From assembly GCA_030549175.1 (NCBI GenBank), contig JAUKUA010000004.1, forward strand, positions 3,162,001 to 3,226,000: 64,000 bases of DNA. Reading direction: 5' to 3'. This DNA comes from Lasiosphaeris hirsuta. Lineage: Eukaryota > Ascomycota > Sordariomycetes > Sordariales > Lasiosphaeriaceae. Below the pieces are notes generated by a model. The model made no database searches. It was not told where the DNA came from and saw nothing but the letters and a program-made list of their open reading frames with translations. Positions within the stretch are counted from its first letter, which is position 1, and every line of letters begins with the position of its first letter. The position numbers were made by a program, and so were the translations under genes. Of this stretch, positions 30,479 through 40,885 are shown piece after piece.

Positions 30479-31706
30479 CTATTCCGGTTTCTGCGCATAC
30501 CAGAAGTAGTAGTTAAAATATCGATGCTTATGGTTCTCCTCCAGACCTTTGCGCATTTTGGCCGCCCAAACCTCGCGTTCAACCTCCGACATGCCCAAGT
30601 TCGCGAACGCCTTGGCCAGCGACGGCATAGAGTGAATCGCCGTTTCCCGGACGTACATACCGATCAGCCGCATCGTCTTCCCCTTGGCCCAGGTACCGAC
30701 GGGAACTTTGCGACGGACGCACGTCAGGTTGACGAAGCCGGCGCGCTCGAGGTACTCGCCCACCGACGAGACGACGTCGAGGTTCATCGAGAAACGCGCC
30801 ATGGCGTCGACGCAAAGCTGGTAGAACTGCGTCGTAACATCGTCATCGCCCATCGTCCCGTCGTCGCAGTGGGGCTTGCCGTGGATTTCCTGAAACTCAA
30901 TCCATCCGCCCGGCTTCAGGTGGCTAAATCATGTCGTCAGCAGGTGCCGCCTCTTTTCCGAGCTTTGAAGATATCACGAACCGATACGTTTGGTCAATGG
31001 TCTTTTGCAGGTCCCGTAACACCAACGACATACTCCTGAAGTGAGCATAGTCCCAGCCGGACCCGTTCGCCCACTCGTCCTCAACATCATCAATCATAAA
31101 CTTGACATTTGGTGGCACCCATTGCGGTTGGATAGGCGAGAGGTCGAGACCTAAAATCTCGGCGCCGGGGAACAAGTCACCCATCTCAATCGCCCAAATG
31201 CCCGTACCCGTTCCAATATCGACTATCTTCTTGGGATCGCCACCAATCGGTGCGTGGAATAGCTTTCCATCCTACAATCACCAGCAAAAGCTTGCGTCAG
31301 TTCCTATGATCATGTGTCAGTCAGGCGGAGAGTGGGCTCGGCGCACAGTCAATTCCAGCATCAATGCATGCTTCATGTCCTCTCTATCCTGTTCCAAGTC
31401 ATCGTTCGGAATCGGGTATCTCCCGTACCGGTAGGCGTGGTATCGCCTCCCGTTTTCGAACGTGTGGTGGTAGACGCTGGATGTGACGGACGTTGATGCG
31501 TTGGACGACGTTGACTCCCACCCCTCGGCCAGAAACTCGTCCTCCTCAGGCGGCCCATCTTCGGCCTCGATTACATCCGGCAAACTTCCTTCTGCGATTG
31601 CTTCGTCCGTCGGAGGCGAGAGTCTAGGCGAGGTGGGTTTTGGTGAGGGGGCCTTCAAAGGCACGGTGTCTGTAACTGGCCCCCCTGGGTCTAGCTGGCC
31701 CGACAT
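30479..31706 (-). CDS. LaeA-like SAM-dependent methyltransferase
   Basis: Three exons, 31706..31347, 31271..30982 and 30923..30479, 364 aa in frame. A disordered acidic N-terminus (1-75) is followed by the Tyr-rich block TFENGRRYHAYRYGRYPIPND, typical of the fungal TAM/LaeA-like group. SAM motif I is VDIGTGTGIWAIEM (about residue 137), then GLDLSPIQPQWVPPNV (motif II), HLKPGGWIEFQE (motif III, across intron 2) and a C-terminal YFWYAQKPE. LaeA itself is a global regulator of secondary metabolism, but this group has many paralogues acting on diverse or unknown substrates. No biosynthetic cluster surrounds it, so a pathway-specific role is not supported here. Intron 1 has an unusual GTGCGC donor. 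Confidence 0.9.
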
Positions 31707-33459
31707 GGGTTGTGTTTGGCGGTTTGTGAGTATTGTTCTAAAACGGCCCCCTCTTCTGCTTTGGGCTCTAGTGGCGGATCCGCACAGCGGGATCTAATGC
31801 ACGCCACGCAGGGGGAGTTCGGATGGCAGATCGGATCGGCGATGGCGATGGCGATGGCGATGGCGGCGCAGCTGTCATCACTTTCGAGCGATGATTGCGA
31901 CAGCCAGGCGCGATCAGCAACAAAACGATGTACGGACAAAATGCAGCCAGCGCTTCAATTTTGAATGAAGACGGGTTCAATCTTGGAACGGACACCCGCC
32001 GGAGTTTTGGAGCCCCGGGTTTCTATATTGAGATGCTAATATGCACATGCCAGACTTGACCTAGCGGCAGGATCGCTTCAGTGTTTGACCAGACCACGGT
32101 AACCATGGTCCAGAGGCGGGGGTGGGGGGGGGGAGGGGTTACACACTCAATAACGATACGTGGCGGAGACCAACTAGGCTAGCCTCGGGCCTTTTGAACC
32201 GGGACCACGGTGTTACACGAGCCCCTAGGAGGTCACTGGCTGAACTTTTGATCATATAATGAGGAGTTGATGGGAAGCATCCAACTTTTCTTTACATCTT
32301 TGGTACCCGATACCACAACTAGGGCTCTCCATCGTACCAGCAGAAACACAGCTACCGTTTTATAGATATCGTTGCAGGTCTTCTCCCAGCTCGGCACCGG
32401 TGTGATGTCGAGGCAAGGCTCTGACAGCCCTCAAACGCGGCGGAAGCAGCTGCCAGTGAGGAAGCTGCGCGGGTGTGCTGCAAAAAGCTATCACAGTGAC
32501 CATGAACGCAACCTATGTTATTGGCTCGCGAGCAAACCTTGGGCACAGGCCACTCGAGCAAAACATCGAATGAGTGACCGTGACGTGCCGAAATGAAATT
32601 GCCCTGTCTTAGAAATTGACAACACCAAGCTCAAAACACGGCTTTCCCTGGCACTCTACTATAGCTGGAAGACGCCACAGGTCTTTCTGAATCTTACAGT
32701 TGGAAGGATGCTGAAGGATGAAGTCGAAGATTGAGTGGTGGTTTGTAGAGGTGCAGCCCATGCAGTTGGAAGCAAGTGGTGCCGGGGCTGGTGGGTGGGG
32801 TATGTTCAGGGCCTTGCGGGTATGGCATGGCTCCCTGGACAGCGGGACCGATGACCTGCCCGATAGGTAGTACGGCGAGGAGCAGTGTCCCCCACCATCC
32901 CTAAAAGGGAGGGGAAGAAAATAAAAACACCATGGGGTTCGCCGTGTCCCTGCAAATTCGACGGGATCACGAAAACTTATTTTGGAGCAGGTTGCAACAG
33001 CCCGATTTCCGGCATAGCACCTCACTTCTTGCTCTTGGCCCAAGCTCTGGATCCAAGAATCAACTAACTGCTTGTCAGCCAACCATGTCAACAGAAGCCA
33101 TTTCCCAGCGTCCTCGACAACAAAAGACGCCAAAGCCCTTCAAGATGGCAAGCTCCTTGAGCACTCCTGGGGCAGTGTTTCCCGCTTTCCACGATTCGCC
33201 TCGGCGAGATATTTGAACGGCTTGCGTTTTGCTGCCTTTCAATCCCCACAACCATAGCCATTCTCCTTCCGCCCCCCTCATCGCAAGGCAAGGCTCTTCC
33301 CGATTCCTGGCATGGCTTTTTCAAAGCCAACCGAGCACACAGCTGATGGTTCAGATCGTCTCGGGTCTATTTTAGATTGATCAACACAACTGCTCTTTGC
33401 CGCCTGATGAACTATGGCGGCCGAACTTACATCGCAAATCAAGGCTCCGTTGGCTTGGC
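31707..33459. other. Intergenic, about 1.75 kb, no gene seen
   Basis: Holds a (GCGATG) hexanucleotide run at 31838-31863 close to the methyltransferase start, and a G-rich tract at about 32115-32137. The frames present show no domain. Confidence 0.55.
31838..31863 (+). repeat. Hexanucleotide microsatellite (GCGATG)n
   Basis: Four near-perfect copies of a 6-nt unit in the promoter region of the methyltransferase gene. Confidence 0.75.
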
Positions 33460-34403
33460 TCGCTGCTCTCCGGGCCTGGAGCAAGCTAGCCAGCCCAGCA
33501 ATCGAATGGCAGGGTTCTCCCCCGGTTTTGCTCTTGACCCTGCTCATCGTGTCGCAATGGGCGTTGCCTGGTATTTGAACTCCCCGCGCCGTTACATCTC
33601 TATCGCCGCCGGCACGAGCTACCACCATTTCGACTTGACGCAGTGTACCGTTGACTTTGTACCCGCCCGCTTCCAAGTGCGCCGTCAGCTTCAACAGCCG
33701 TACATTTCTACTACGAAAGATGTTTCTAAAGTATCCGTACCAGATATAGACCCCCCGCGTAACCTCACCCGGACATTGATGCAGTAGTAGTTCATTCTGA
33801 TGGCCAAGGACATGACCAGCCTCTACGAATCTGCCCTCGGTGGCGCCCTAATCAGTAGCGTCTGGCGTGGAACGCGAGCCATAACCCGAGCGGTGAAGTA
33901 TCCGGGGAAACGGTCACACTGGGCGGGCTAGCGAACTCTGTGACGACCATGGTGGACGACATGCTTACAGCGTACGCTGCGGCGCAGCTCATGGTCGGTA
34001 ACCTTTCGCAGGAGATTGAGGCTGAGGTCGAGGCGGAGTTCATGAAGATCGGGAAACTGTTGTTTACGATTGCGGCGGCTGCGATCGGGTTTACCACTCT
34101 GCTCTTAGTGCTGGAGGAGGTGGTCGGACGGGGGCGTGGCGTAGCTTACCGGCGTTCGATTTTTCTGATCTTCCGTGGTTACTGCTGGCGAGCGTTAGGG
34201 GTGGCGTGGCGAGCTGCAGTGAGGATGCGGAAGCGGGTTTTCTGAAGGGACTCGGAAGTAAGAGGAAGGGGAAAAGCGAAAATGGTGATGTGGTTCAACT
34301 GAGAGACTCTACTGGGCGGACGCTCTTGATCATGACTGACTCTAGGAGTAAAGGATCGTTGGAAGAGAAGGGGACCGGGCCATACTGGGACACAGGTACC
34401 TAG
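33460..34403 (+). pseudogene. Decayed fungal membrane-protein gene (unnamed family)
   Basis: Successive protein-like blocks lie in order but in changing frames. They are: a hydrophobic PVLLLTLLIVSQWALPGI; RRYISIAAGTSYHHFDLTQC and VDFVPARF; DIDPPRNLTRTLMQ followed by two TAG codons (33785-33790); FILMAKDMTSLYESALGGAL in the same frame; then, shifted near 33890, GLANSVTTMVDDMLTAYAAA and QLMVGN with a membrane segment; then, shifted near 34150, LPAFDFSDLPWLLLASV and a basic tail. I recall a widespread fungal family with this block order and two flanking membrane segments, but it has no named function. Two stops plus at least three frame changes mark it as a pseudogene. It lies between the methyltransferase and PP2C genes. 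Confidence 0.7.
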
Positions 34404-35270
34404 ATTCGTTTCCGTTTCATGAATAGACAAATTTCCCGTCTCGGTTATTGCCAATGAAGGGGGAAATGGCTACTATTTCGACCTTGAGCTGGAGCCAGCC
34501 TTGGAGTTTTCCTCTGGCGCATGTATAGTGTCCAGAAAATGAGCAGCTTTCGCAACAGCTGTTTAGGGAAGAGAGCCAACAGGAGGGTTTGAAGTGTGCT
34601 TCAGCGCTGGCATATCCGTGTTGTTGTTCGAGATGTCAGGCTCGAGCTCTTGTCCTTAGTTCTCTTCATCGTTGTGTAAGCAAGGCCCGTCTCTCTTCGC
34701 ACTCGTCACCATCTCCTCCCAACGACACAACTTGAGCTCTCCGACCTTGGACAGGCCGACAGGCATCTTAGGTAACGAAAGGTCTTTGCTGCCAAACCCT
34801 AGACAATAGCTTCAACTCTCTTCATTGGCTGTCTAGTTGAAATAATGGTGTTTTGAAATCTGATGTCTGCAGCTCAATCATGAGGTTTTTTTACTCGCTG
34901 CAAGGTGACAGTTACCCGATTGAGGGGTCTTGATCCTTCAGTATGGATAATTGCACCAACTTTGCAAGTGTACAATGCGGAGTAATTCACTGGCACCATC
35001 ACATCCCTTACTGTTCAAGTTCGCACGGTGAGGATAAATCCATGTCAAATGACGAGACCGAGATGCTGACGGGATGCGAGGCACGGACAGGACAGGGGCA
35101 CTGTTTCCCTTTCAGGGGTCTTTCTGACAATCTTAGCACACCTCAGTGCAACCTTCCCCGCCTCACTGAAATCTCCGAGGCTCAGCTCCCCTCATCACCA
35201 ATACAAGCATTTATACCCGTGCCTCGTCAGCAACGTTGACCTGCGACGACATCCCATCGAATACGTCAAT
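34404..35270. other. Intergenic, PP2C promoter side
   Basis: No gene recognised. The region is GC-moderate with several short T-rich tracts. It includes the leader of the phosphatase gene. Confidence 0.55.
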
Positions 35271-36764
35271 ATGTCAATCCATCGAGGAATCTACCGCCTG
35301 AGGCCTCGCTCGCGGTTCACCAGGCTGCAGTCAACCTCATCGGGCCCGCAACCCGCCCAACGGCCCTCACGACTGGTGTCTGTTGGTGTTGGCGCTGCAT
35401 CATTTGGTCTGGGTTGGTACGCCTATGGCCTCGCAAACGACCAGAATAAAACAGCGACAAAGGCTCGGGAGGCAGCCGCGGCCGCGATTGGGGCTAGTGT
35501 TGGGCTTCCGATCATCAATACCAAGAACGGATACCCTTTCAACTTCCTCCAGCCGCCGTCCCCAGAACAGGTGACAGAGATTCTGAACACTGGTGCCTGG
35601 TCCGTTTCCACCCCTGATGCCGCCCTTGGCGGGGTCTCTCGCTACTATGGATCCCAAGTGGCGTCCAACGGGCCTTGCGAGGACCGATACATCCACGGGA
35701 AGTTCCCGTCTCCTTCACAGACCGGCGGCGACAACTGGCTGGCATGGGGCATCTTCGACGGCCACCTCGGCTCCCAAGTCGCCCAGGCCCTCACGCAGCA
35801 CCTACTCCCCTACGTCCACGAATCCCTCGCAAGGGCGTTTTCCCAGGGTTCTCCCGTCGATGACACCACAATCCACGCCGCCATCACCAGGGCATTCCTC
35901 TCGCTCGACAACGCCTTCCTCCAGCACGCCGAGGAGACCATCGCGTCCCCCACCCTCACCTTTGCTCAAAAGATCGCCCGCCTAACTACTGGTTCCAACG
36001 GCTCCTGCGCTCTCCTTTCCCTCTACGACCCGTCCACCCACAAGCTTCACGTCGCCTGCACCGGCGACTCGCGTGCAGTCATGGGGCGCCTGGACCCTAG
36101 CACCAAGACCTGGACCACGGTGGCCCTGTCCGAGGACCAAGGCGGCAGCAACCCAGCCGAGGGCGCGCGCGTCGCGGCCGAGCACCCGGGTGAGGACGTC
36201 GACACTCTCGTGAAGAACGGGCGGGTCCTGGGGCTAGCGACGGCCCGGGCCTTTGGGGATGGCCACTGGAAGTGGCCCGCCAGCGTGCAAGCCGACGTCA
36301 AGCACCGGTATCTGTCCGACACGATGCGGCCGCACAGCGCTGAGCTGTACAAGACGCCGCCGTACATCACCGCCAAGCCCGAGGTGACGACAACGGTGGT
36401 GGACAAGGGGCAGCCGGCGTTCATGATACTTGGGAGCGACGGGCTGTGGGATGTGCTCACGAGTGAGCAAGCCGTTGGCCTCGTCGGGCGGTGGGTCGAG
36501 TGGAGGAAGAAGGGGGGGAGGCCGGCCGAGGCGCCCCAGGGGAGATGGGCCGGGTTTGATTGGACGGTGCATGAAAAAGATGGGTGGACGTTGAAGAGCG
36601 AGAAGGAGACGATCCAGGACGAGAATGCGGCGGTGCATCTCACCAGGAACGCCCTCGGGGGGGCGCATCATGACATGGTGAGTGGCTTGTTGTCGCTTAA
36701 ACCTCCATATTCGAGGTGGTGTAGGGATGATATTACGGTGCAAGTCGTGTTCTTCAACTGTTGA
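35271..36764 (+). CDS. Mitochondrial-type PP2C protein phosphatase (Ptc5-like)
   Basis: Single exon, 497 aa. The N-terminus MSIHRGIYRLRPRSRFTRLQ is Arg-rich and lacks acids, like a mitochondrial presequence. A membrane segment follows (LVSVGVGAASFGLGWYAYGL, about 35-55). PP2C motifs are CEDRY (about 140), WGIFDGHLG (metal-binding Asp, about 160), NGSCALLSLYD, ACTGDSRAVMG (about 263) and ILGSDGLWDVLT (about 386). DDITVQVVFF ends the fold. Yeast Ptc5 and relatives dephosphorylate pyruvate dehydrogenase E1-alpha in mitochondria, and a similar role is inferred. A GT-AG pair inside MVSGLLSLKPPYSRW was considered as an intron and rejected because that segment is conserved in relatives. It converges on the guanylate kinase gene. 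Confidence 0.9.
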   Translation: MSIHRGIYRLRPRSRFTRLQSTSSGPQPAQRPSRLVSVGVGAASFGLGWYAYGLANDQNKTATKAREAAAAAIGASVGLPIINTKNGYPFNFLQPPSPEQVTEILNTGAWSVSTPDAALGGVSRYYGSQVASNGPCEDRYIHGKFPSPSQTGGDNWLAWGIFDGHLGSQVAQALTQHLLPYVHESLARAFSQGSPVDDTTIHAAITRAFLSLDNAFLQHAEETIASPTLTFAQKIARLTTGSNGSCALLSLYDPSTHKLHVACTGDSRAVMGRLDPSTKTWTTVALSEDQGGSNPAEGARVAAEHPGEDVDTLVKNGRVLGLATARAFGDGHWKWPASVQADVKHRYLSDTMRPHSAELYKTPPYITAKPEVTTTVVDKGQPAFMILGSDGLWDVLTSEQAVGLVGRWVEWRKKGGRPAEAPQGRWAGFDWTVHEKDGWTLKSEKETIQDENAAVHLTRNALGGAHHDMVSGLLSLKPPYSRWCRDDITVQVVFFNC

Positions 36765-37224
36765 GTGGACACCAAATTTCTTGCTCAAGGCGCGGTTCCC
36801 TAGGCGCATGGGTCTCCATCCCTTTGATAGCGTGCTATTATTAAGCCGCGTGGCTCGTGTTCATGAGCTTTGGCATTTTCCAGACAATGTTACCACCGTC
36901 AAGCCGAGACTGCCCCCAGGGCCGCAACTTTGGCCGCAACCTTCCCTCAGCAGGTGCATGAACAACTCCAAAGGGCAACAGGGGGACGGTGCATGTCCAC
37001 AACCTTGTAAACAATATTGTAAACAATATGCTTATAACGCCCTAGCCAGCGTGGAAGCCATTGCGAATGTACATGCATCCCGCCATAAGAGGGCAAATAC
37101 AGATAGTGGATAATCTGAAGAGCATCTACGTATCACCAAGACGCCGTCGCCAGTGAGAACACTCGACCAATAGGAATTTTATACGCTTTTGCAGGGTGGA
37201 GCCTCGAATCTTGACTTATGCCGA
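36765..37224. other. Convergent 3' region
   Basis: 460 nt between the stops of the convergent PP2C and guanylate kinase genes. Contains an imperfect TTGTAAACAATA direct repeat at about 37005-37029. No gene. Confidence 0.6.
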
Positions 37225-37975
37225 CTATTGCGGTTCCGCATAGACAAAGCCGACGAGTTCTTCATACGCCTTTTCCAAGTCCTGTACTGCGGTAAGCCTC
37301 GACTCTTCCAAATCAGGGGGCGGCTAAAACTCACGGTGTTGACGATGATCTTGTCATGGACCCCAGGGGTCTTGGAGAACTCCAGCTCGAGCTTCGCCTG
37401 CGCCAGCCTCTTGAGGATCGACTCCTCCTTATCGGTGCCGCGCCCGCGGAGCCGCTTCTCCAGCTCCTCGAACGAGGGCGGCGCGATGAAGACGTAGCGG
37501 GCGTCGAACCCCGAGGCCTTGATCTGCTTGACGCCCTCCATCTCGATATCTAGCACCACTACCTTGCCCTTGCGGGTCTGCTCCTCGATCGTCGCCTTGC
37601 TCGTGCCGTAGAAGTTGTCGCCAAACTGCGCACTGTCGCGCCGCAAGTGTCAGCCTGGCGCAAAACGAACCAGAGAGCCGTGGGCGTTACTCACCTCTCG
37701 ACAAAGCCCCCGTTGTTCTTCAGGCTCGCAAAGCCCTCCTTGGTGACGAAGTGGTAGTGGGTACCATTCTCTTCGCCGGGGCGGGGTCCGCGGGTCGTGT
37801 GCGACACGGAGAGGGTGAAGGTCTCGGGGTTGCGCTCGAAGAGGAGGTTGTACAGGGTGCCCTTTCCGACGCCCGAGGGGCCGGAGATGACGATGGGGGA
37901 CCGGTTGGGTGGAAGGGCGGGCATCTTAGGAGTGTAGGCGGAACGAATGGCGCGGAGCAGGGAGGTTGATCGCAT
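37225..37975 (-). CDS. Guanylate kinase
   Basis: Three exons, 37975..37695, 37632..37335 and 37281..37225, 211 aa. The P-loop is [10 protein letters not shown] (about residue 30). The GMP-binding region follows with [40 protein letters not shown] and [11 protein letters not shown] precede the lid and adenine-contact region ([17 protein letters not shown]). The last exon is only 19 codons ([12 protein letters not shown] to the end). It catalyses ATP + GMP to ADP + GDP and is essential in nucleotide synthesis. The first 17 residues before MPALPP are Arg/Ser-rich and may be an optional mitochondrial presequence; translation from the second Met would give the usual cytosolic length. Confidence 0.95.
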
Positions 37976-38468
37976 TTTCCGCGACGAAACGGCGGTGGGA
38001 GAAAATGATTGTTGGGGAGGGGGGGGGGGGGTTAGGCTGAAAATGGCGGGGCTCGGGAGGCCCCGCTACCCGCAATTGACTCTCGCTGCAGGAACTGGAC
38101 TCCTGGTGAACCCCCCAACAGCGCCATCGGGATCGTTAGTGCCTAGGCACCCGGCAATTTGTCGTCATCCACTGCATTCTACCTTTGTCATAGAGGGCTT
38201 CTCTTGTGACAAACCTTTAGGTTGAGAGGAGTTCTGCGCTCGCTAAGATGGGACCCGTTCTGACTCATCAGTGTCACATTCATCGGCCGCTGAACAATTT
38301 GGAGAAGCGAGACATGTGAACATTTTCGGAGAACGTGACAGTGTTTTATTCTACCCACAACTCTCCCAGAACCTAAAACCATGGATGAGCGAGGTCAAGC
38401 AATTGTCCTGTACACAACCCTTGACTGCCCCCTTCCCAATTGACATGCGACTCCTCCTGCAATGAGAC
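37976..38468. other. Intergenic, no gene seen
   Basis: 5' flank of guanylate kinase with a run of 16 G broken by one A near 38017, then the 3' side of the GFA gene. Confidence 0.6.
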
Positions 38469-38936
38469 CTACTCCTCAGGAGGCGGCAGTGTCTCAAACT
38501 TGGTCGCCTTCTCCGGGATAGGAATCACCGCCGACCGAGTAAAAAAGTGAGTTCCCTCCCACGGCCACTCGATGCCGCTGTCGATAGCGCCGGCCCGGAA
38601 GGAAACAGCGGGCCGCATGGAGCCGTCGGGCTTGATGGCGGCCTGGAGCACGCGCACACCGCAGCGGGGGCAGAAGAAGCATCGCATCGTGTTGCCACTG
38701 TCGCACCCGTGCTCAAATACCTTGATCTTGGCCTCGACTTCGGCTGGGAGCGGGAAGACCTTGTCCGACGGGAAGAAGACAGACATGCCAAAAGCCGACG
38801 TCGTCTGCTTTCGACAATTGGTGCAGTGGCAGATCGCCTGGAAGAGCGGACCCCCGGGGGGCGTGCTGAAGCGGATGTCGCCGCATTGGCAGCTCACTGG
38901 GAGGCCGGGCTTGACGGGGTCGGGCGTGATGGTCAT
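38469..38936 (-). CDS. GFA-domain (glutathione-dependent formaldehyde-activating/CENP-V fold) protein
   Basis: Single exon, 155 aa. The Zn-binding cysteines of the GFA/Mss4-like fold are Cys16 and Cys18 (CQCG), Cys36, Cys38 and Cys41 (CHCTNC), and Cys86, Cys89 and Cys92 (CFFCPRCG). These are the two metal sites expected. FGMSVFFPSD and MRPAVSFRAGAID fit the beta-rich core. Characterised members spontaneously enhance glutathione-formaldehyde adduct formation, but most fungal copies have no known substrate. The open frame extends 84 codons upstream; I chose MTITPDP because the upstream part is not protein-like and the fold starts right after this Met. Confidence 0.87.
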   Translation of the reverse strand: MTITPDPVKPGLPVSCQCGDIRFSTPPGGPLFQAICHCTNCRKQTTSAFGMSVFFPSDKVFPLPAEVEAKIKVFEHGCDSGNTMRCFFCPRCGVRVLQAAIKPDGSMRPAVSFRAGAIDSGIEWPWEGTHFFTRSAVIPIPEKATKFETLPPPEE

Positions 38937-39692
38937 GATTGATGCTGCGCTGGGGTCTATTAAGTCGAGAAGAGATGTGTTGAACGAGAGCAGTTGAGGA
39001 AGGAGAAAGGTTGAAGACAAGTCGTCAAAGTCGACGGTTTTATGGAGGGCCGGGCGGATTAAGAACGGGTGTTGTCCTTCGACCGCAAGTATCCATCCGT
39101 CTTGGCACCCCTGTCCTTTGCCTCCCCTCCCAGCCCCGGTGTTTCGTCCATTGTCGCACTCCGGAATCGAGATGCGCATGCAAGCCATCTCTCGAACCTG
39201 CCAACCAGTAAGCCAATGCTGCCGGGGCTAGATGCCGTACGACGAATGAGATACGAACATCAGCCATCAGGTGAAGCTTGGTTGAAGTTTCAACCATTGG
39301 TCAGTCAGCTCGACGGCGGAGCGGTCATACATGCACATTTCCTTGGTCATACCCATGATAACATCTCTGCTGCTGACGGTACTTGGTATTTTCGCTAGCA
39401 CTTTGCGCTGAGCCCCTTGATTCCGAGGTTGAGGTTGCATCATGATGTCCTTATGTACTAGCTGGCATGGGCATCATCCAGTGTCAAATGTTCAACAGTT
39501 GAACTTTATCCTCTACCGCAAAGTTCCATGTACTCCGTACTCCAAGTCCTTGCCGAACCTCATGTGCGCCTCCCAATACCGATGGTATATACCCTGAGTC
39601 CCTGCCGAATTTCATATGTGCACCTCCCAATGTCAGTGGTATACAACCCTTGCATAAAATCAACCCGCTTGACAACATTCGTTCCCACCTCT
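38937..39692. other. Intergenic, contains a two-copy repeat
   Basis: No gene seen. See the imperfect duplication at 39541. Confidence 0.55.
39541..39650 (+). repeat. Imperfect tandem duplication, two copies of about 55 nt
   Basis: Both copies share CCTGCCGAA/CTTGCCGAA, TCAT-TGTG, ACCTCCCAAT and GTGGTATA blocks in the same order and spacing. They differ mainly by C/T and A/G changes. Confidence 0.7.
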
Positions 39693-40885
39693 TCAGTAAT
39701 AAGTTTGCCGCGCGTGCAGTTTCTCCGCCTCTTCCCAGGTTCTCCGGATGCGCATATGCTCATCGCAAGTTTCCCGCACGTGCAATTCCACCGCCCTCGT
39801 CCAACGGCGCAGGTTCTCGTGTCGTTCCAGCTGGTCCTGAATCCAAATCTCTTCTCTCATAATTGCTTCGGCCTTTTTTTGTGCTAGGTCATCGTAATAG
39901 CGGTCCATCTCTCCGCGTTCGTCGTGTTTCTCTCCGGAATCATTGTGCCCCGAGGGCTTCTCGGTCCGAACCCCCAACAGATACAGAAACACCCACTTGG
40001 CTACTCGTGCCAACACGATCAACAGGTAGGGCAAAGCTCCAATCATCACGAACGTGAGTATGATGAGCATCGCGCTGAACTCCACCCAGGCATCGTCTCT
40101 GAGTTCGGCCAACTGGTCGTGGTCGAGACGGCGGATCGGACCCGCAACAAACTTCTCCCACATACGAGCGACGAAGACGAACGGCAGGGTGAGCAGCCAG
40201 AAGATAAAGACGCGCCAGGCCTCGGCGAAACTCTCGGTCTTGCAAGCGAAGGCGGTCCACAAAAGGGCCCAGGTCTCGCCGAATGTGGGGGGCGTCGGGG
40301 TGGTCTCCATGTCGGCCAAGGCAGCGGCGGCGGCTTGGGCGATGAAGTGAGGGCGGATGACATCGGGGTAGCGACTGAAGGGCATGTCGCCGGGCATGGG
40401 GCGGTCGCCGGGCATGATCTTCTTGATCTGAGCGGTCGGCGCGATGACTAGGCGCGGGACGGGCTCGATGGGGAGGGCACCGGGGACTTTGGCCTTGTCG
40501 AGGGGCGTGTTGCCGCCGGCGAGGGCTGTGGCGACGACTTCGCGCCAACCGGGCGACTGGACGAGGATGGGACCGCGGCGGGGACGAGGGAGCTGGAGGG
40601 GTCGTGTTAGTCGTGGGATTGAGTGTGCGGATCCCGGATCGCAGTGATTCTGGATCGCAGTGGATGGGAAATGAGGGCAGGTGGGAAGGAATGGGGAGGG
40701 ATATTTACGTGATTGCCAGGAGGCTGGATCAGGTCTCCTCCGGGGATCTGGTCCGCCCATTTGACCTTGCTCTTGCGCGGCAGGTAGTGGCTGAGGGGGT
40801 ACTCCTTCAACCACTGCCTATGGCGCTTGAGCTCGATGGGGTCGTAGCGGCGGGCGCGGGGGGTCTGTTCTTTGATGGTGAACAT
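39693..40885 (-). CDS. Two-TM hypothetical protein with C-terminal coiled coil
   Basis: Two exons, 40885..40709 and 40592..39693, 358 aa in phase 0. The short first exon encodes a basic segment (LKRHRQWLKEYPLSHYLPRK). Two hydrophobic segments are VFIFWLLTLPFVFVARMW (about 170-190) and MLIILTFVMIGALPYLLIVL followed by WVFLYLLGV (about 220-260). After a hydrophilic link the last 75 residues are highly charged and helical with a recurring pattern (IWIQDQLERHENLRRW, VELHVRETCDEHMRIRR, WEEAEKLHARQTYY), probably a coiled coil. Upstream in-frame sequence from 41122 lacks homology-like content, so the Met in MFTIKEQT was taken as start. I do not recognise the family; a membrane-anchored scaffold is a guess. 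Confidence 0.75.

Noticed and set aside
32609..33133. 174-codon minus-strand frame
   Set aside because: No domain or splice evidence, and surrounding frames on both strands look equally random.
36677..36720. GTGAGT...CGAG as an intron near the end of the PP2C gene
   Set aside because: Too short, and the encoded SGLLSLKPPYSRW segment is a conserved part of this phosphatase group.
38937..39188. Upstream extension of the GFA frame by 84 codons
   Set aside because: The added part is not protein-like and the fold begins directly after the internal Met.
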